Source of the DNA: Morella rubra | Lineage: Eukaryota > Streptophyta > Magnoliopsida > Fagales > Myricaceae | Direction: 5' to 3' | Length of the DNA stretch: 64,000 nt | NCBI GenBank assembly: GCA_003952965.2 | Contig: CM025856.1 | Span: 2,683,127 to 2,747,126, forward strand | Shown here: positions 23,985 through 34,790 of the stretch, in pieces | Layout: each line of letters begins with the position of its first letter | How positions within the stretch are numbered: the first letter of the stretch is position 1 | Translations under genes and position numbers: made by a program | The notes under the pieces: generated by a model | What the model saw: the letters and a program-made list of their open reading frames with translations, nothing else | Database searches by the model: none | What the model was told of the DNA's origin: nothing

Positions 23985-25991
23985 ATGTTCAGGTTGTCTC
24001 CTCGTAGAAACCTGAGATCTAAGGGATTCAAGGTGAAGCATGCTCTCCAGATATGCCTTTTGCTTGGTGTTGCCATTTGGCTGCTTTACCAAGTCAGACA
24101 CTCTCAGGATAAAAAGGCATCATTTGGCAAAGGCACCAAAAATGGGAACGAAATTGTAAATCTGGGGAGAAAAGGCCAAGGTTTTCTCCCTCAACTGGAA
24201 GAGTCTAGCATTAAGCATGCAGGGCGCAAGGAAGAGGAAAACGAGGAAGAGAGCAAGGATGATGAAGAACAAAACACGCCTGAAGAAATCGATAATGCAG
24301 GAAGAAGTGTGGAGAATGAGATAGATGTACATCATAAGGATCACAGCGAAGAGGAAATGCAGAATAGATGGAATTCTGTGGATGGAGAAAAAGAGAAGGA
24401 AGAGAACATGGAACACATTAGCGAAGAGAAAGAAAAAGACAAGGAGTTTGAAGAGATCAGAGAGAAGGACAATGAAGAGAACAATGAGAAAGAAAGAGAA
24501 TCAAAAGAGTTTGAGGAGAGCACAGAACAGCAGAGTGAAGAAAAGGAGAATGAGGAGAGCAATGATAAGGAAAGAGAAGATAAGGGTTTTGAAGAGAGCA
24601 AAGAGAAAGAAGGTGAAAACAAGGAGTTTGACAAGAGCAGAGAGCAGGAAAGTGAAGAGAAGAAGAATGAAGACAGCAAAGAGAAGCAGAATGAAGATAG
24701 GGAAAATGAAGACATGAAAGAAAACAGAAGTGAAGAGAATCGAAGTGCAGAGGAGATTCAAAGTGACAGTAATAAAGAGGAGAGGGAAGGGAACAATGAG
24801 ACGTATAGTAGAGAGAAAGAGACAGAAGAGAAAGACGGTAAGATAGTGATGCTGGGTACATCTGAAGATCAGGTTCAGGATGGAAGTGACATGAATAATA
24901 AAGCAAGGGAAGAACATTACAAGGGAGATGATGCTTCTAGTGCGGTCATACATGAAAATCAAAATGTAACTGCTGGAAATGAGCAAGGCAGTTGGGAAAA
25001 TTCCAAGGATACAGAACAGGTTGAAAACAGAGAAAAAACTGATTTGGATCAGGAGAAGCCAACAAATACGACTGAGGTAGTTGATAACAATCCCGATGCG
25101 TTAGACACGAATATGAGAGAAATTGAGAATTTTGAGAAGCATGACTCAACTAATGCAACTAACAGTGAAGATGGTGGTAATAAAGGTAGCCAGTCAGAGC
25201 AGGAGAATGGTTCCCATCCAAGTTCAGATAAAACAACTTCTAACGGAGATGACTCTACCCTGCAAAATGTTACGCTACAACAAACTGATAAATCTGATCC
25301 AGCGGCTAGCAATGAGCAACAAGATTCAAGTGGAACACCTTCCACAAGAATGGGGAATGGTGATGTGCCTGCTGAGTCCATTAGAACTTCGGAAACAGAA
25401 AACAACTCTGCTCCCGAAGTGCTGGATGGAAACAATGATGCAATTCAATCCGAAAAATCCAACACTAGTCCTGGCTTTGAGGAAACAGAAAAAATTGTTC
25501 TGTCGCCAAGCACTGGTAACAGTACGGACGATAGGGATAAAAAACAAATTGTTGCTTCTGATTCTTTATTCCAACAAGAGAAAGATGAAACCTCAAAGAC
25601 AGATAACAATGCTGATACGAGCCACAGCGAGAGTGACAACAATAATCCGAAGGACACAAATGAAGAAACAGATGCAGGACAAAAAGAATCAGTTGATCCC
25701 CAGGAAGAGAAAGAGGCATCCTCAAACAGCACTAACAACGAGGGTGAAAATGCTAATCCGAAGGAGACAAATGAAGAAACAGATGCAGGCCAAAAAGAAT
25801 CAGTTGATTCCCAGGAGGAGAAAGATGCATCCTCAAACAGCGATAGCAATGGCAATGTCAGCCAGAATGATCCGGTTAATTCTTATGATTCTTCCATTAC
25901 TCAAGAAGAGAAAGAAGCTCGTACTGATTTGGAAACATTGCCAGAGACCAGAGCTGAAGGGAATAACAACGATGATATAGCTGCCGAGTGA
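23985..25991 (+). CDS. Large acidic single-pass membrane protein, repeat-rich (function unknown)
   Basis: 668 residues in one exon. The N-terminus is basic (SPRRNLRSKGFKVKH) followed by one hydrophobic helix at about 20-37 (ALQICLLLGVAIWLLYQV), as in a signal anchor with a short cytosolic tail. The rest is low-complexity: about 75-300 is Glu/Lys-dominated, probably disordered or coiled, and 300-668 is Asn/Ser/Asp/Glu-rich. Two 29-residue units (NPKDTNEETDAGQKE...) lie about 37 residues apart near the C-terminus. The N-terminal block matches, from memory, a family of plant proteins annotated only as hypothetical or dentin sialophosphoprotein-like, including one in Arabidopsis. The dentin name reflects composition, not function. 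Asn-x-Ser/Thr sites are frequent, so if the tail is lumenal it could be heavily glycosylated. A gene is likely because the N-terminal block is conserved and the frame is long. Its job is unknown. Confidence 0.85.
   Translation: MFRLSPRRNLRSKGFKVKHALQICLLLGVAIWLLYQVRHSQDKKASFGKGTKNGNEIVNLGRKGQGFLPQLEESSIKHAGRKEEENEEESKDDEEQNTPEEIDNAGRSVENEIDVHHKDHSEEEMQNRWNSVDGEKEKEENMEHISEEKEKDKEFEEIREKDNEENNEKERESKEFEESTEQQSEEKENEESNDKEREDKGFEESKEKEGENKEFDKSREQESEEKKNEDSKEKQNEDRENEDMKENRSEENRSAEEIQSDSNKEEREGNNETYSREKETEEKDGKIVMLGTSEDQVQDGSDMNNKAREEHYKGDDASSAVIHENQNVTAGNEQGSWENSKDTEQVENREKTDLDQEKPTNTTEVVDNNPDALDTNMREIENFEKHDSTNATNSEDGGNKGSQSEQENGSHPSSDKTTSNGDDSTLQNVTLQQTDKSDPAASNEQQDSSGTPSTRMGNGDVPAESIRTSETENNSAPEVLDGNNDAIQSEKSNTSPGFEETEKIVLSPSTGNSTDDRDKKQIVASDSLFQQEKDETSKTDNNADTSHSESDNNNPKDTNEETDAGQKESVDPQEEKEASSNSTNNEGENANPKETNEETDAGQKESVDSQEEKDASSNSDSNGNVSQNDPVNSYDSSITQEEKEARTDLETLPETRAEGNNNDDIAAE
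25644..25841 (+). repeat. Internal coding repeat, 111 bp period
   Basis: An 87 bp segment at 25644-25730 recurs at 25755-25841 with few changes, in frame, inside the acidic protein gene. It encodes two copies of a 29-residue unit containing NEETDAGQKESVD. Confidence 0.9.
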
Positions 25992-27501
25992 CATTCTATT
26001 GATTTGGTTGCCACTATTTAGACGTTCATTCGAGTCTCTGTTCCCGTTTCTTCTACCTGGACTCATCAAGCTTGTAAGCAGTTGCTTGTTGTGCTCAGTG
26101 TCTAAGAAATACCATCCAAGTTTGGTGGGACGAGTTAAGAAGAAGAATTTAGTTTTCTATATACAGCTTTCTTCAGATTCCAACTTATCACGTAGTTCGG
26201 GATGCCTCATGGGATGAGTTTAATGTTCGTTTTATTCCCTATTTATTCAGGGCAAAGTGAACCTACGAATGTTTGTATATTTGCAAGTTGAGAAGACATT
26301 AGAATCCTTCAACTTCGAAACAAAAGCGACCTTACTTTTCCGGTATTTTTCCTTTCGGCAAAAAGCTTCTAACCTTAGATGGTATGCGAAGCACACCCAG
26401 ATGTCTGTGTAAATCAGCTGCTTTGGTTGGAAAGACCATTGAAGCGTACGACGTGAATGCAATTGGCACCAGCAATGGACAACGACAACGCCTCGAACCT
26501 AAGTTGACTAGGACGAGTCCAATCTAACCCTCGTGTTAGCCCGAACATGACGTGCGAACCTTAGGAAGGCTACGAAGTGGATAGAGCACTTCGAGCACGA
26601 AATTTGAGCTAAAATCCGTTTCGTTCGTATATAATTCTTCTGTCTCTTGGTCTGGAATTACTTTCTGCTCCCGCTTACTGTCACGACGTTCAAACTGACC
26701 AAGGACCAAAGTTTAGGTGGCGATGTGGGTGTTGCACCTAGGAAACATGCCTTCGAGTCTCGACGAAATGGTTTCAAAAGCAGCTTACATTGAAAAAGAC
26801 TCTTTAATTCCCAAGAGACTAATATTTACCCTTAAGTATCAAACATTGATATTTGTAATTAGAGAAACTTTTCATGCTAGTTAATCATACAAGATCCATG
26901 ATGATTGGAGACAGTCCCCATCTCGGGACGATTGGAGATGCTGTTTTGTTCAAGTTTCTTGGGACGGTCCATGCTAAGTTCATTGATCGGTACATGGGAT
27001 GAGCGTGTCATCCCACTTTATTAGAGTCTAGACATCGAGCTTCCGGGAAGGTTAGAGGGGTTACTCTATTTCAGATTAGTTCAAGACCAGTGTGCCATCA
27101 GAAATTTACAATCGTATCTAAAGGTTTTCCAAGAGCACCACCACCATATGGCAAAAGTCTTATGAGACTCTTGAATTTTGGCTTTATACTTCTAATGCCA
27201 AAACCTTTTTTGACAATTCAACTTCCACTTCACACTAATTGATCGTCAAAATAATTGCAATGATCATAACAATGAGCTCGAACGCGAACCACCCACATGA
27301 TCAGCAATTTTATTAGCTGCTTAGAGTCTGGCATAAAAACCAATAACAACAAGTGCCAAGCAACTTGCCAATCGCAAGTACTAAACCAAATTCATAATGC
27401 AAAAAGAACGAGTTATCATCAACATCCGGAGGTAGCCCAATAAAATCTGACTGAAAGAGAGGAATGTGCTGAAGAAAGTTCTTCATTGGACCATGGATGT
27501 C
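25992..27501. other. Non-genic interval between convergent genes
   Basis: This separates the 3' ends of the acidic protein gene (plus) and COX6A (minus), so both 3' untranslated regions and terminators should lie here. I recognise no gene, RNA or transposon end. Confidence 0.55.
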
Positions 27502-30500
27502 TTAGTGGTGGTCGTGCTTCGTCTCAAAAAGCCCATTTGGACCTGGGACACACCAACGAAAGACATCAGATAGAATTTCTAACCTGTGCAGAATAACAGG
27601 AATCATAATACAATGAATTGATTTTGATGATGAATATCATAAAGCGTATGTGGACAGAAAAGGAAATCAATGCTCATGCTTCCTTGAATGGGCCAAACCC
27701 ACTGCCGACCCCTTGTTTTGCTATAAGAAAGGAGAGAGAATGCAGAATACTATTTGTCACAACTCTTAAAAGGTTTCAGCAACAAATCTTACACTGTTCT
27801 AGCACAAGCTATTTTTAACACCTCACTTGAAAATAAAGGTCGCCAAGAAGGCATTTGCAGCAAAGGCGACTATGGACACAAAAAGTCCACAAGACTGAGT
27901 CCTAAGTCAAATCAAATAAAGAAGGCTGCCAGATCTAATAAAAGCAAACAAATGCAACAATTACAGGGTTGCTGGAAGATAACAATGAAAATAATGCAAA
28001 GCATGGATGCCATATATTTAATTCAAAACAGTCCAACTACAAATGGAGATCCGGCCAGGGGAACAAGAAAATTCAAGCAGATTCCAACTTGGCTACATTC
28101 TCAGTAATTGGGAGGATAAAAGGCATAATCAGTTCTAGCCAAACAAGAGTTAAACGTAAACTATGTCCAAAAATGGATAGATGATGATTCCAATGACTTC
28201 TTACCATGCTGATGGCAACCTAAGGACCAAAACCTAACCCAATTCAATAACATAGACAACAAAACAAAATCTAAACTCAATAATTTTAAGTAAAAAAAAG
28301 AAGTAAAAGAGAGCCCATTATTCCATGCCAGAAAACAATGTTGAATGTCATTAAACAATCTGTTTGATGCACTAGTGCCAAACAGACAATCTAAACTAAT
28401 CCCACACCTACTTATGACAAATTGCTTGAAGCTAAACTACTTATGACAAATTTCTCAAACCTAACTGTAGCTAGTCATTCATTACAGGTGAGGGTTGCTT
28501 GGCACTTAGTTAACATGGAAACAGAAAATTTTCAGGATGCACCTAGTCCCAAGTATCACAATCAACTTGAACTAGTAACTGACAGGTCACCCCGTATGAT
28601 GTCATCAGCTCCATTTGGATGAACACAATGATTCTCCTGCTTCTAACTATACTAGAAGTAGCTCCTGCACATCCAATCAACTTGAAAAGGCTGTTCTTCA
28701 CTAAATTCCCTTCATGAAGTATCAATCAAGGCATGTGAAGATGGCAAATAAGATGCTTGTTCGAATGAAGCAGTCAAATCGAACAACTCCAAACAGCAAG
28801 ACATTAGTTGAAACGAAGAAGCAACTAATAAGGATTAATCATGACATCAAACATAGGGAAACTTAAGCATATCATAACATTGGCAGTAGAATAAGCTGAT
28901 GGGGTTTCTTCTTCGCTAACTCTGTTTGCTAAAGAAAAAAATAGACACAATTAATACTGATGTTAGAAAACCTACCCCACGGAAACTCTTTGTTGCGAAT
29001 GTGCAAATATGGGTATGGCTGCATATACAAACACAAAATTAAGAAATAAGAAAATATCACAGGGGAAAGGATTTACGGTGTAATATGTGAGAAAATTATC
29101 AAATAACTATCAGGACAGAGAGAAACTAGGACCCATGTGTTAGGCAATAGATATGTAAAAATTGCTCAGGCATCTTCCACATCTCAAAGATAACACAGAC
29201 AATCAGTGCAGTGAGATGAGTAAAACAGAGAGTTTACAGGAGGCTCTTCGAAGTGCTGATGACCCTTTGATAGGTTGTAAAATGCCAACATGGTGCATGT
29301 AGCAATGCCAGCATACGTTATCTTTTCCCATTTTGCCGCCTCACCTGTAAAGATTGAATAATTTTGAATGAAATGTAAAATCAATAAAACATATGGGAAA
29401 GAAAACTAGTTAAAGAGAAAATTATTTTTGGGATAAATACACTTTTGCACCCTCAAACTATAGGGGTCTTGACACTTTGCACCCCAAACTATTATTTTTT
29501 ATCGCATTGCACCCACCAACTATTGAATTCATATAGTTTGCACTCTCTGTTAAAATTTTCCGTCAATTTGAAAGTAAATTGATTTTGGGGCCTCTGAAAT
29601 GATGATTCTACCCTCACAAAAATGCCATCGCCAAAAAAATTGTGGGGATAAAATTGTCATTTCACTCTCCAAAAAATATTCTCCGCTCAAATTCATAGAG
29701 GGTGTAAAGTGTCTGAAATCAATAGTTAATAGGTGCAATGTGACAAACATAATGCCTTGGGCTGCAAAGTGTCAAGACCCTATAGTTTGAGGATGCAAAG
29801 TATATTTATCCCATTGTTTTTTATGTTAATGTTACCAGTTACCTCATTAAAGCCATTAGAATCACAAGAGACACATAATTATTAATTTTCAGATCATCAT
29901 CTTATAAACAAAGAAACGAAAGCACACAAACAAGTCTAACAACAAAAGAAAATCCAAACCCTAAATACCGTACACAGCATGCCAAATTTTTTAAAGAATC
30001 CCTAATTACTGTTGACTTAGAATTCAAATTTCAATATTATCATAGCTGAACCCAACTAGTTGGGATTGAATTCTTCATCCGCAGCATGGATGATTTTAGA
30101 GAAAACATCAATGTTTGCTTTGAGTTTCATAGTAGAGGAATTCATCTATGCAAAGCAGTTATGCTAAAACTCGGTTCCCAAATCTCAATACCTTTCCTTT
30201 CCCATCATTTCCTCTACATATAACAGATAGATCATGTCCAAACATCTGAGAACAAAGCCAACAATAGTAGGAATAGGGAAAGGAGACCCTAATCCCAGAA
30301 ATATGATTCACGAAACCTAATTAAAACTCCGATTTCCCAAGACAAGAAAAAAATCTTTTAACCCGGAAAAATCATTTTGCGAGTCAAAACATTGACCATA
30401 ACTTGGAAATGAATAAATAAGAGTCCTAAACACGCCAATAACGGCGACGATATTCGCAACGTATAACGACTTAGATCAATACGCCGCCGTGTGTACGTGT

Positions 30501-30650
30501 GTGAATATCTCAGAGAGAGATGGAAGGGGGCTTACGAGTGTCATCGTGGTGAGCAGAGGAGGCAAAGGTGCGCTTGGGAGGGGCAGACACTCGAGAGCCA
30601 CCGCGCAGAGAAGTGCGAAGAAGACCAGATCGGACCATAGCCATCGTCAT
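27502..30650 (-). CDS. COX6A: Cytochrome c oxidase subunit 6a, mitochondrial
   Basis: Four minus-strand exons, each with GT-AG borders: 30536-30650, 29238-29344, 28976-29018 and 27502-27542, together 306 bp and 101 residues. Exon 1 gives a basic mitochondrial presequence (MVRSGLLRTSLRGGSRVSAP). Exon 2 gives EAAKWEKITYAGIATCT, whose hydrophobic part (about residues 47-63) is the single inner-membrane helix, then LSKGHQH. Exon 3 gives YPYLHIRNKEFPWG and exon 4 closes with GPNGLFETKHDHH. These are the signature blocks of plant COX6a, a small nuclear-encoded subunit of respiratory complex IV. The length matches the family (about 102). Three in-frame Mets (30650, 30644, 30638) are possible starts. 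The second best fits the usual plant N-terminus. Intron 1 (1.19 kb) contains a Mutator-type MITE and intron 3 is 1.43 kb. None of the exons is long, so the gene is easy to miss. Confidence 0.93.
29430..29812. mobile_element. Mutator-type MITE in COX6A intron 1
   Basis: The terminal inverted repeats GGGATAAATACACTTTTGCA and GGGATAAATATACTTTGCAT (other strand) bound 383 bp. Flanks ATTATTTTT (29421-29429) and ATTGTTTTT (29813-29821) differ at one of nine positions. The interior repeats CACTTTGCACC/GGTGTAAAGTGTC words, as in the element at 14254-14647, so the two are family members. It is wholly intronic and leaves the COX6A splice sites untouched. Confidence 0.85.
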
Positions 30651-31300
30651 TTTTTTAGCTGCTCTCGCTGTTTTCCGTGCCTTTGTCTGGAATTGGAAAA
30701 CCCTTTTCTTTTTGCTCTCTCGCTCTCAATTCCAGATGAAGAGTGAAGAGAGTGTGGCACGTGCGAAGGGACAAAGCCCTAGGCTTGACTTACGAACGAA
30801 ACGGTTCGTGCTGTGCATTCATTTTTCTTTTTACTTATTTTAATTCTATTTTCTAAATACACAAAACGAGAAATTAACCAATTAGTCCAATGGTTCCAAC
30901 TTTAACTATTTGTTTCCCATAGTTATCAATACGATGAACGAGAGCTCTCCATCTGCATCTCCTTTAATTCTTTGACATAATATGTTAACATGTCAATTTT
31001 TAAACACTTAGACATATTGAAACATATTTCATCAATCAATTAACAAAAATGTAAACGAAATGACCCTGCATCGTATTGGTGATCACAAGACCCAATTGTT
31101 AAAGTTAAAATCACATTGATTAATTTCTAATAAAGTACACTATATAAACCATTTGGATAATTTTTCCTAAACAAAATAAACCAACTCAATGACGAGATCA
31201 AGCTTGATTCACGCCTTAAAAAGAAAAACAAACAATCAAACTTGAATATTTGATATTATTATGTCATTCTCACGAGTCATTTATTACTATTACCATTATT
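30651..31300. other. COX6A upstream region and AT-rich DNA
   Basis: The first ~150 bp upstream of the COX6A start is GC-richer and CT/GA-rich, as expected of its promoter and leader. Beyond that I see only AT-rich sequence with no gene. Confidence 0.5.
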
Positions 31301-31310
31301 ATCTTAACTA

Positions 31311-31537
31311 TTTTTTTTTTGTAACGAGGAGAAACTCAACCAAACAGATCTATCGAATTGTATCTACCAAACAGATCAGTAAATTCAGGTCGGTACAACT
31401 CTTCCAAACTATTCAGGCTAGGTAAATCAGGTTTTGTCATAGAGGTAGTCCCGAAAAATTGTTTGCACTTGAAGGATTTGAATCTGAGACTTCATGGGAA
31501 GCAAATTCCTCAACTCTAGACCAACCCTTTGGAGTTC
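31311..31537 (-). mobile_element. tRNA-derived SINE, 227 bp
   Basis: Read on the minus strand, the element begins CCAAAGGGTTGGTCTAGAG, has a B-box-like GATTCAAATCC about 50 bases in, and ends in a run of A (T run at 31311-31320 on the plus strand). ATCTTAACTA occurs directly on both sides (31301-31310 and 31538-31547), a perfect 10 bp target duplication of the kind made by LINE machinery. The RNA polymerase III box arrangement, length, A tail and duplication together fit a plant tRNA-type SINE. No coding capacity is expected. Confidence 0.85.
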
Positions 31538-32004
31538 ATCTTAACTATAATGGTAACGTAATTTGTTAGTATGAAAGGTTTATCTAAACATTAAAAAAAT
31601 TTAATTGATAAATGAAGTTTATTATTATCCAGTCATTATTACCAACATTATCACCATAGTTCGAACAATTATGACAATATCAATTTTAATACAGCTATCC
31701 AGACGACTAAAATTTAAGTTATTATTCACAAAAAAAAAAAAAAAGGTTCGCAGGATATTGTTAGCAAGTTGAATTTCGTTGACACGCACCGTACCTACAC
31801 GTTGTAATAATCACAAAACTAAACCACAAAATTATAACGTTAAAAGTTGTGATAGTTTTGCTGTCCTCCCCCTAAGATTAAAACATTTTTCTCGAGCTCT
31901 CTCATGTTAGTTCTTTGGAGACGATATATATTACATATTATTTTAGGGCGTTAAAAAAAATCATTTAAGGGATATATCTCCTTTACATAACTAGTTGTCA
32001 TACA

Positions 32005-32330
32005 TATAAGAATTATTTGTAATTCTCTACCTGAGTTGTGTGGTGTAATATAAAAAATAGATGGCTATAACGGGTGGACTCTATTACCTAAAACTTTTAT
32101 ATAGGTGGTGTTAAATAATGCAAGGTTAAATAATATAAGATCCATTCCTTGTGTCCAATGGCGGATGCAGGGGGCGGCCGCCCCCCATTAGACAGGCCAA
32201 AAAAAAAAATTTAGACGTAAATTTTTTTATTTTGTCTTAGAAGTTCGCCCCCTTCAAATTGGGTCCTAAATCCGCCACTGCTTGTGTCTATATCTCTAAA
32301 TTACATTGTTTAATTTTTTTGATAAATAAT
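32005..32330. mobile_element. AT-rich MITE, interrupted by a hAT MITE
   Basis: The left end (TTGTAATTCTCTACCTGAG then TTGTGTGGTGTAAT) and right part (CTCTAAATTACATTGTTTAA) are imperfectly inverted. The internal block TAAATAATATAAGATCCA is shared with the next copy at about 32.5-32.7 kb. A 125 bp hAT MITE sits inside at 32156-32280 with its own 8 bp duplication. Ends are approximate. Confidence 0.5.
32156..32280. mobile_element. Miniature hAT element, 125 bp, perfect 8 bp duplication
   Basis: CTTGTGTC lies immediately on both sides (32148-32155 and 32281-32288). The termini are CAATGGCGGATGCAG and, on the other strand, CAGTGGCGGATTTAG, the CAGTGGCGGA form of plant hAT elements. There is no room for coding. 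The clean duplication makes this one of the surest transposon calls in the window. Confidence 0.93.
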
Positions 32331-32499
32331 TGCCGAGAACCTTGATCCGTTGTCATACATACACACTCTCTCTTTTTCTCGCTAGTTGCCATAAGAATTA
32401 CTTTACTTTGGGTAGGGGTTATTACAGTAACACACATATATGGTAACCACCTTAGATCTCCCCATCCTATTCTTTTTTGTCAAAAAAAAAAAAAGATGG

Positions 32500-32695
32500 A
32501 GATATTCTGTAATTTCTTACTCGAATTGCATGGTGCAATACGAAAGGAGATAGACACAACAAATTGACCCTATTGTAAGACTTATGGTGTCCGAAACTTT
32601 ATAAGGACAATATTAAATGATATAAGATCCACCTACTATATTTATCTCTCTTCAAATTGCACTGTGTAATCTAAGTAGAAAATTGAAGAGTATCC
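32500..32695. mobile_element. Second copy of the AT-rich MITE
   Basis: The left end CTGTAATTTCTTACTCGAAT and right end (reverse complement CTTCAATTTTCTACTTAGAT) are inverted, and the centre AAATGATATAAGATCCACC matches the interrupted copy just upstream. A partial third copy lies near 44540-44665 (TCGAATTGCACTATATAATT). Ends and target duplication were not fixed. Confidence 0.5.
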
Positions 32696-32699
32696 TAAT

Positions 32700-34115
32700 C
32701 TATAAAAACAACTTTCGAGAATATGGAAAGACAAAATGGTGACTGCAGTGTTTCCTGTTATCTACTACAAGTGGCACTCGGAATAAGATTTTCTTACATT
32801 TATGTATGTTTCAATTATGCTTCTCATATAGAATAGGTCAATAGCACGATAACGTCACTGGCTCCAATATTTTTTTGTAAGATTTTTTTTTATAAAAAAA
32901 ATAAGCGCTGGCTCCAATATTTTGATTTGTTTGGGGTATTAATTCCCTCCCTTCTGTTTTCAGTAATGTCAGGCTATTGTCTAATTCAGGCAAATGGTTT
33001 TTTGAACTGTTTTCAGAGATTTTGCAATGAGATTTTACCCGGAGAGAATCTGGGTTAGGCAGAATGATTTTTATGGTAATTACAGCTCTACACACAGTTA
33101 CTAAATATTATTCGTATTGCATGACTAGTACCGAAGCAGTTCATTTGTCCCTCTAAGCAAGCCTTTGTTTATTAATATTACCTACGCGTGGATAGCGACA
33201 GACAATTATTTGCAACACAAAGCCAATTTGATCTTTTTTTTTTTATAAAAAAATAAAAATAAAAACGTGCACACTTGAGTCAAGTCAATAGAATAATCCG
33301 GCACCTAGCAGCGTGATTTCACCATTGGTGTTCTTTCCGATCTCTGCGCATTTCACTGCTCCACCGGAAATTTCCTCTACCCCTACCAGACTCTAGCTTG
33401 GTAGTTTTTGCCGCCTGTCCAGGGTTGAGCCCTGAAATTTGACGGTAGACTTAAAAAGCCACCTACACGAAAGTGGTGACTCGATCAGTCTTGAGATTAG
33501 TCTTAAGGCAGATAGGGAGTTGGAGTTTTTAGATTCGAACCCCCTCTCTGAGCCTAAAGCCCATTTGCACTTTTGCGGGGCAGTGATGGTGGTTCAACCT
33601 GTAGGTTGGGGGCCGTGGGAAAAGAATAACCCGGCCTAATATAGTATAGTAGCGCACATAGCAAACTTTGTTGTATTTCCTCGGCCAGAAAGCTGAATGA
33701 AAACTAGCAGCTCCCTTTTTTCCCATTTTCTTTTCTCACGGAAAAGCAGAATCAGAAAGTAGAGGAAATACTGAACACAATTTAATGAAAAACGCAACTC
33801 TGGAGATCAAGTTAAAGTTAGGGTAATTGGCTAATGCTGTGGTCCGTAATCAGGGCTTATTTTTGTTACCAGGCATTCTCCAACACTCACCATGGTCAAT
33901 GTAGAGTATGAGATCAGATTAGTAGCTGATAGTCGCAGCAAAGAGGAGCATTTGAAAGTCCTTCACGAGCATTATTACTGGAAAAGGAACGTCTTATGGA
34001 AACAAACATGTAGGAAGAGAGTGACTCATTCACAGCATATAAACTGAAAATCCATAACAAAACTTCTAAGTAAACACTCTTCCACTAACTTATTAAGAAG
34101 CACCAATACTAAGGC
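32700..34115. other. Non-genic stretch
   Basis: No gene recognised. A repeated phrase GCTCCAATATTTT occurs at about 32860 and 32911. The block 33420-33650 is GC-richer and contains GATTCGAACCCC, a B-box-like word, but it has no tail or flanking duplication that I can see. Confidence 0.5.
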
Positions 34116-34742
34116 CTACATACAGCCAGAAGGGCCAACACAAGGATTAATCCCGGCCAGGTCAATGACAGGGGGATCAGTATCTCCACCAGAGCTGGCA
34201 GCAGCAGATGGACCAGAAGTCTTGGCCAAACGCTCCTCCATTTGCTTGCGTAGCTTTCCCCTAAGTTGTCCCATTGCCGCAATGCGAATTGCCAGCTGCT
34301 CGAAGCTGAGTTCCTTAATAGGAGTGTCAAACCAGGAGCATCCCTGAGATTCCTTCCTAATCTGCTTGAGTTTCACCCCTCGCTCCTTTTCAGCCTTCAA
34401 TTGGTCAAGCAGATCAGAATACTGCCTGTTCAGGTCAAGAAGTACTCTCTCTTGGTGAGCCTCAACTTCCTGAAGTGTAGCAGCACCTGACATGCCCAGG
34501 TGGCCAAACCTGTTAATTACAGCATCAACGGAGGGATGGCCAAAGGAGTTGGCCTTCCCACCAGGGGAGAAGAGGATAAGTGCAGTCTCAACACCACATA
34601 AGGTGCAAAGTTCACTGGCCTTCTTGAAAAGGCCAGATCGTCGTTTCGAGAAAGAGACTTGCCGAGCACTTGCCCCTTGAATCAACTTCTTTTGAGTCCT
34701 TTTACGGCACATGTTTGTCATTCTCAAACTCTGCAGAACCAC
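34116..34742 (-). CDS. Type I (M-alpha) MADS-box transcription factor, AGL62-like
   Basis: 208 residues, one exon, as is usual for type I MADS genes. The MADS domain spans about 11-71 with RQVSFSKRRSGLFKKASELC, TLCGVETALILFSPGGK and NSFGHPSVDAVINRF, the M-alpha pattern of AGL61/AGL62. In Arabidopsis these act in the female gametophyte and early endosperm. Downstream, about 85-175 is a helical dimerisation-type region with ESQGCSWFDTPIKELSFEQL, followed by a Ser/Gly-rich tail. The first MADS residues are unusual: where family members read MGRRKI, this reads MCRKRT, and Met 11 sits exactly where most relatives start. Mets 1, 8 and 11 are all possible starts, and the longest is listed. There is no K domain. 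Paralogues are numerous, so no individual symbol is given. Confidence 0.93.
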   Translation of the reverse strand: MVLQSLRMTNMCRKRTQKKLIQGASARQVSFSKRRSGLFKKASELCTLCGVETALILFSPGGKANSFGHPSVDAVINRFGHLGMSGAATLQEVEAHQERVLLDLNRQYSDLLDQLKAEKERGVKLKQIRKESQGCSWFDTPIKELSFEQLAIRIAAMGQLRGKLRKQMEERLAKTSGPSAAASSGGDTDPPVIDLAGINPCVGPSGCM

Positions 34743-34790
34743 TTAAGGAGCAATGGAAAGCTTGAGGAATACGAAGGTAAAGACACTGGG

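Noticed and set aside
24341..25855. Several long minus-strand frames rich in Ser, Leu and Phe
   Set aside because: They are antisense to the GA-rich acidic protein gene and merely mirror its low-complexity composition.
33420..33660. Possible tRNA-derived repeat with GATTCGAACCCC
   Set aside because: I could not define a 5' end, a tail or a target duplication, so it is not called.
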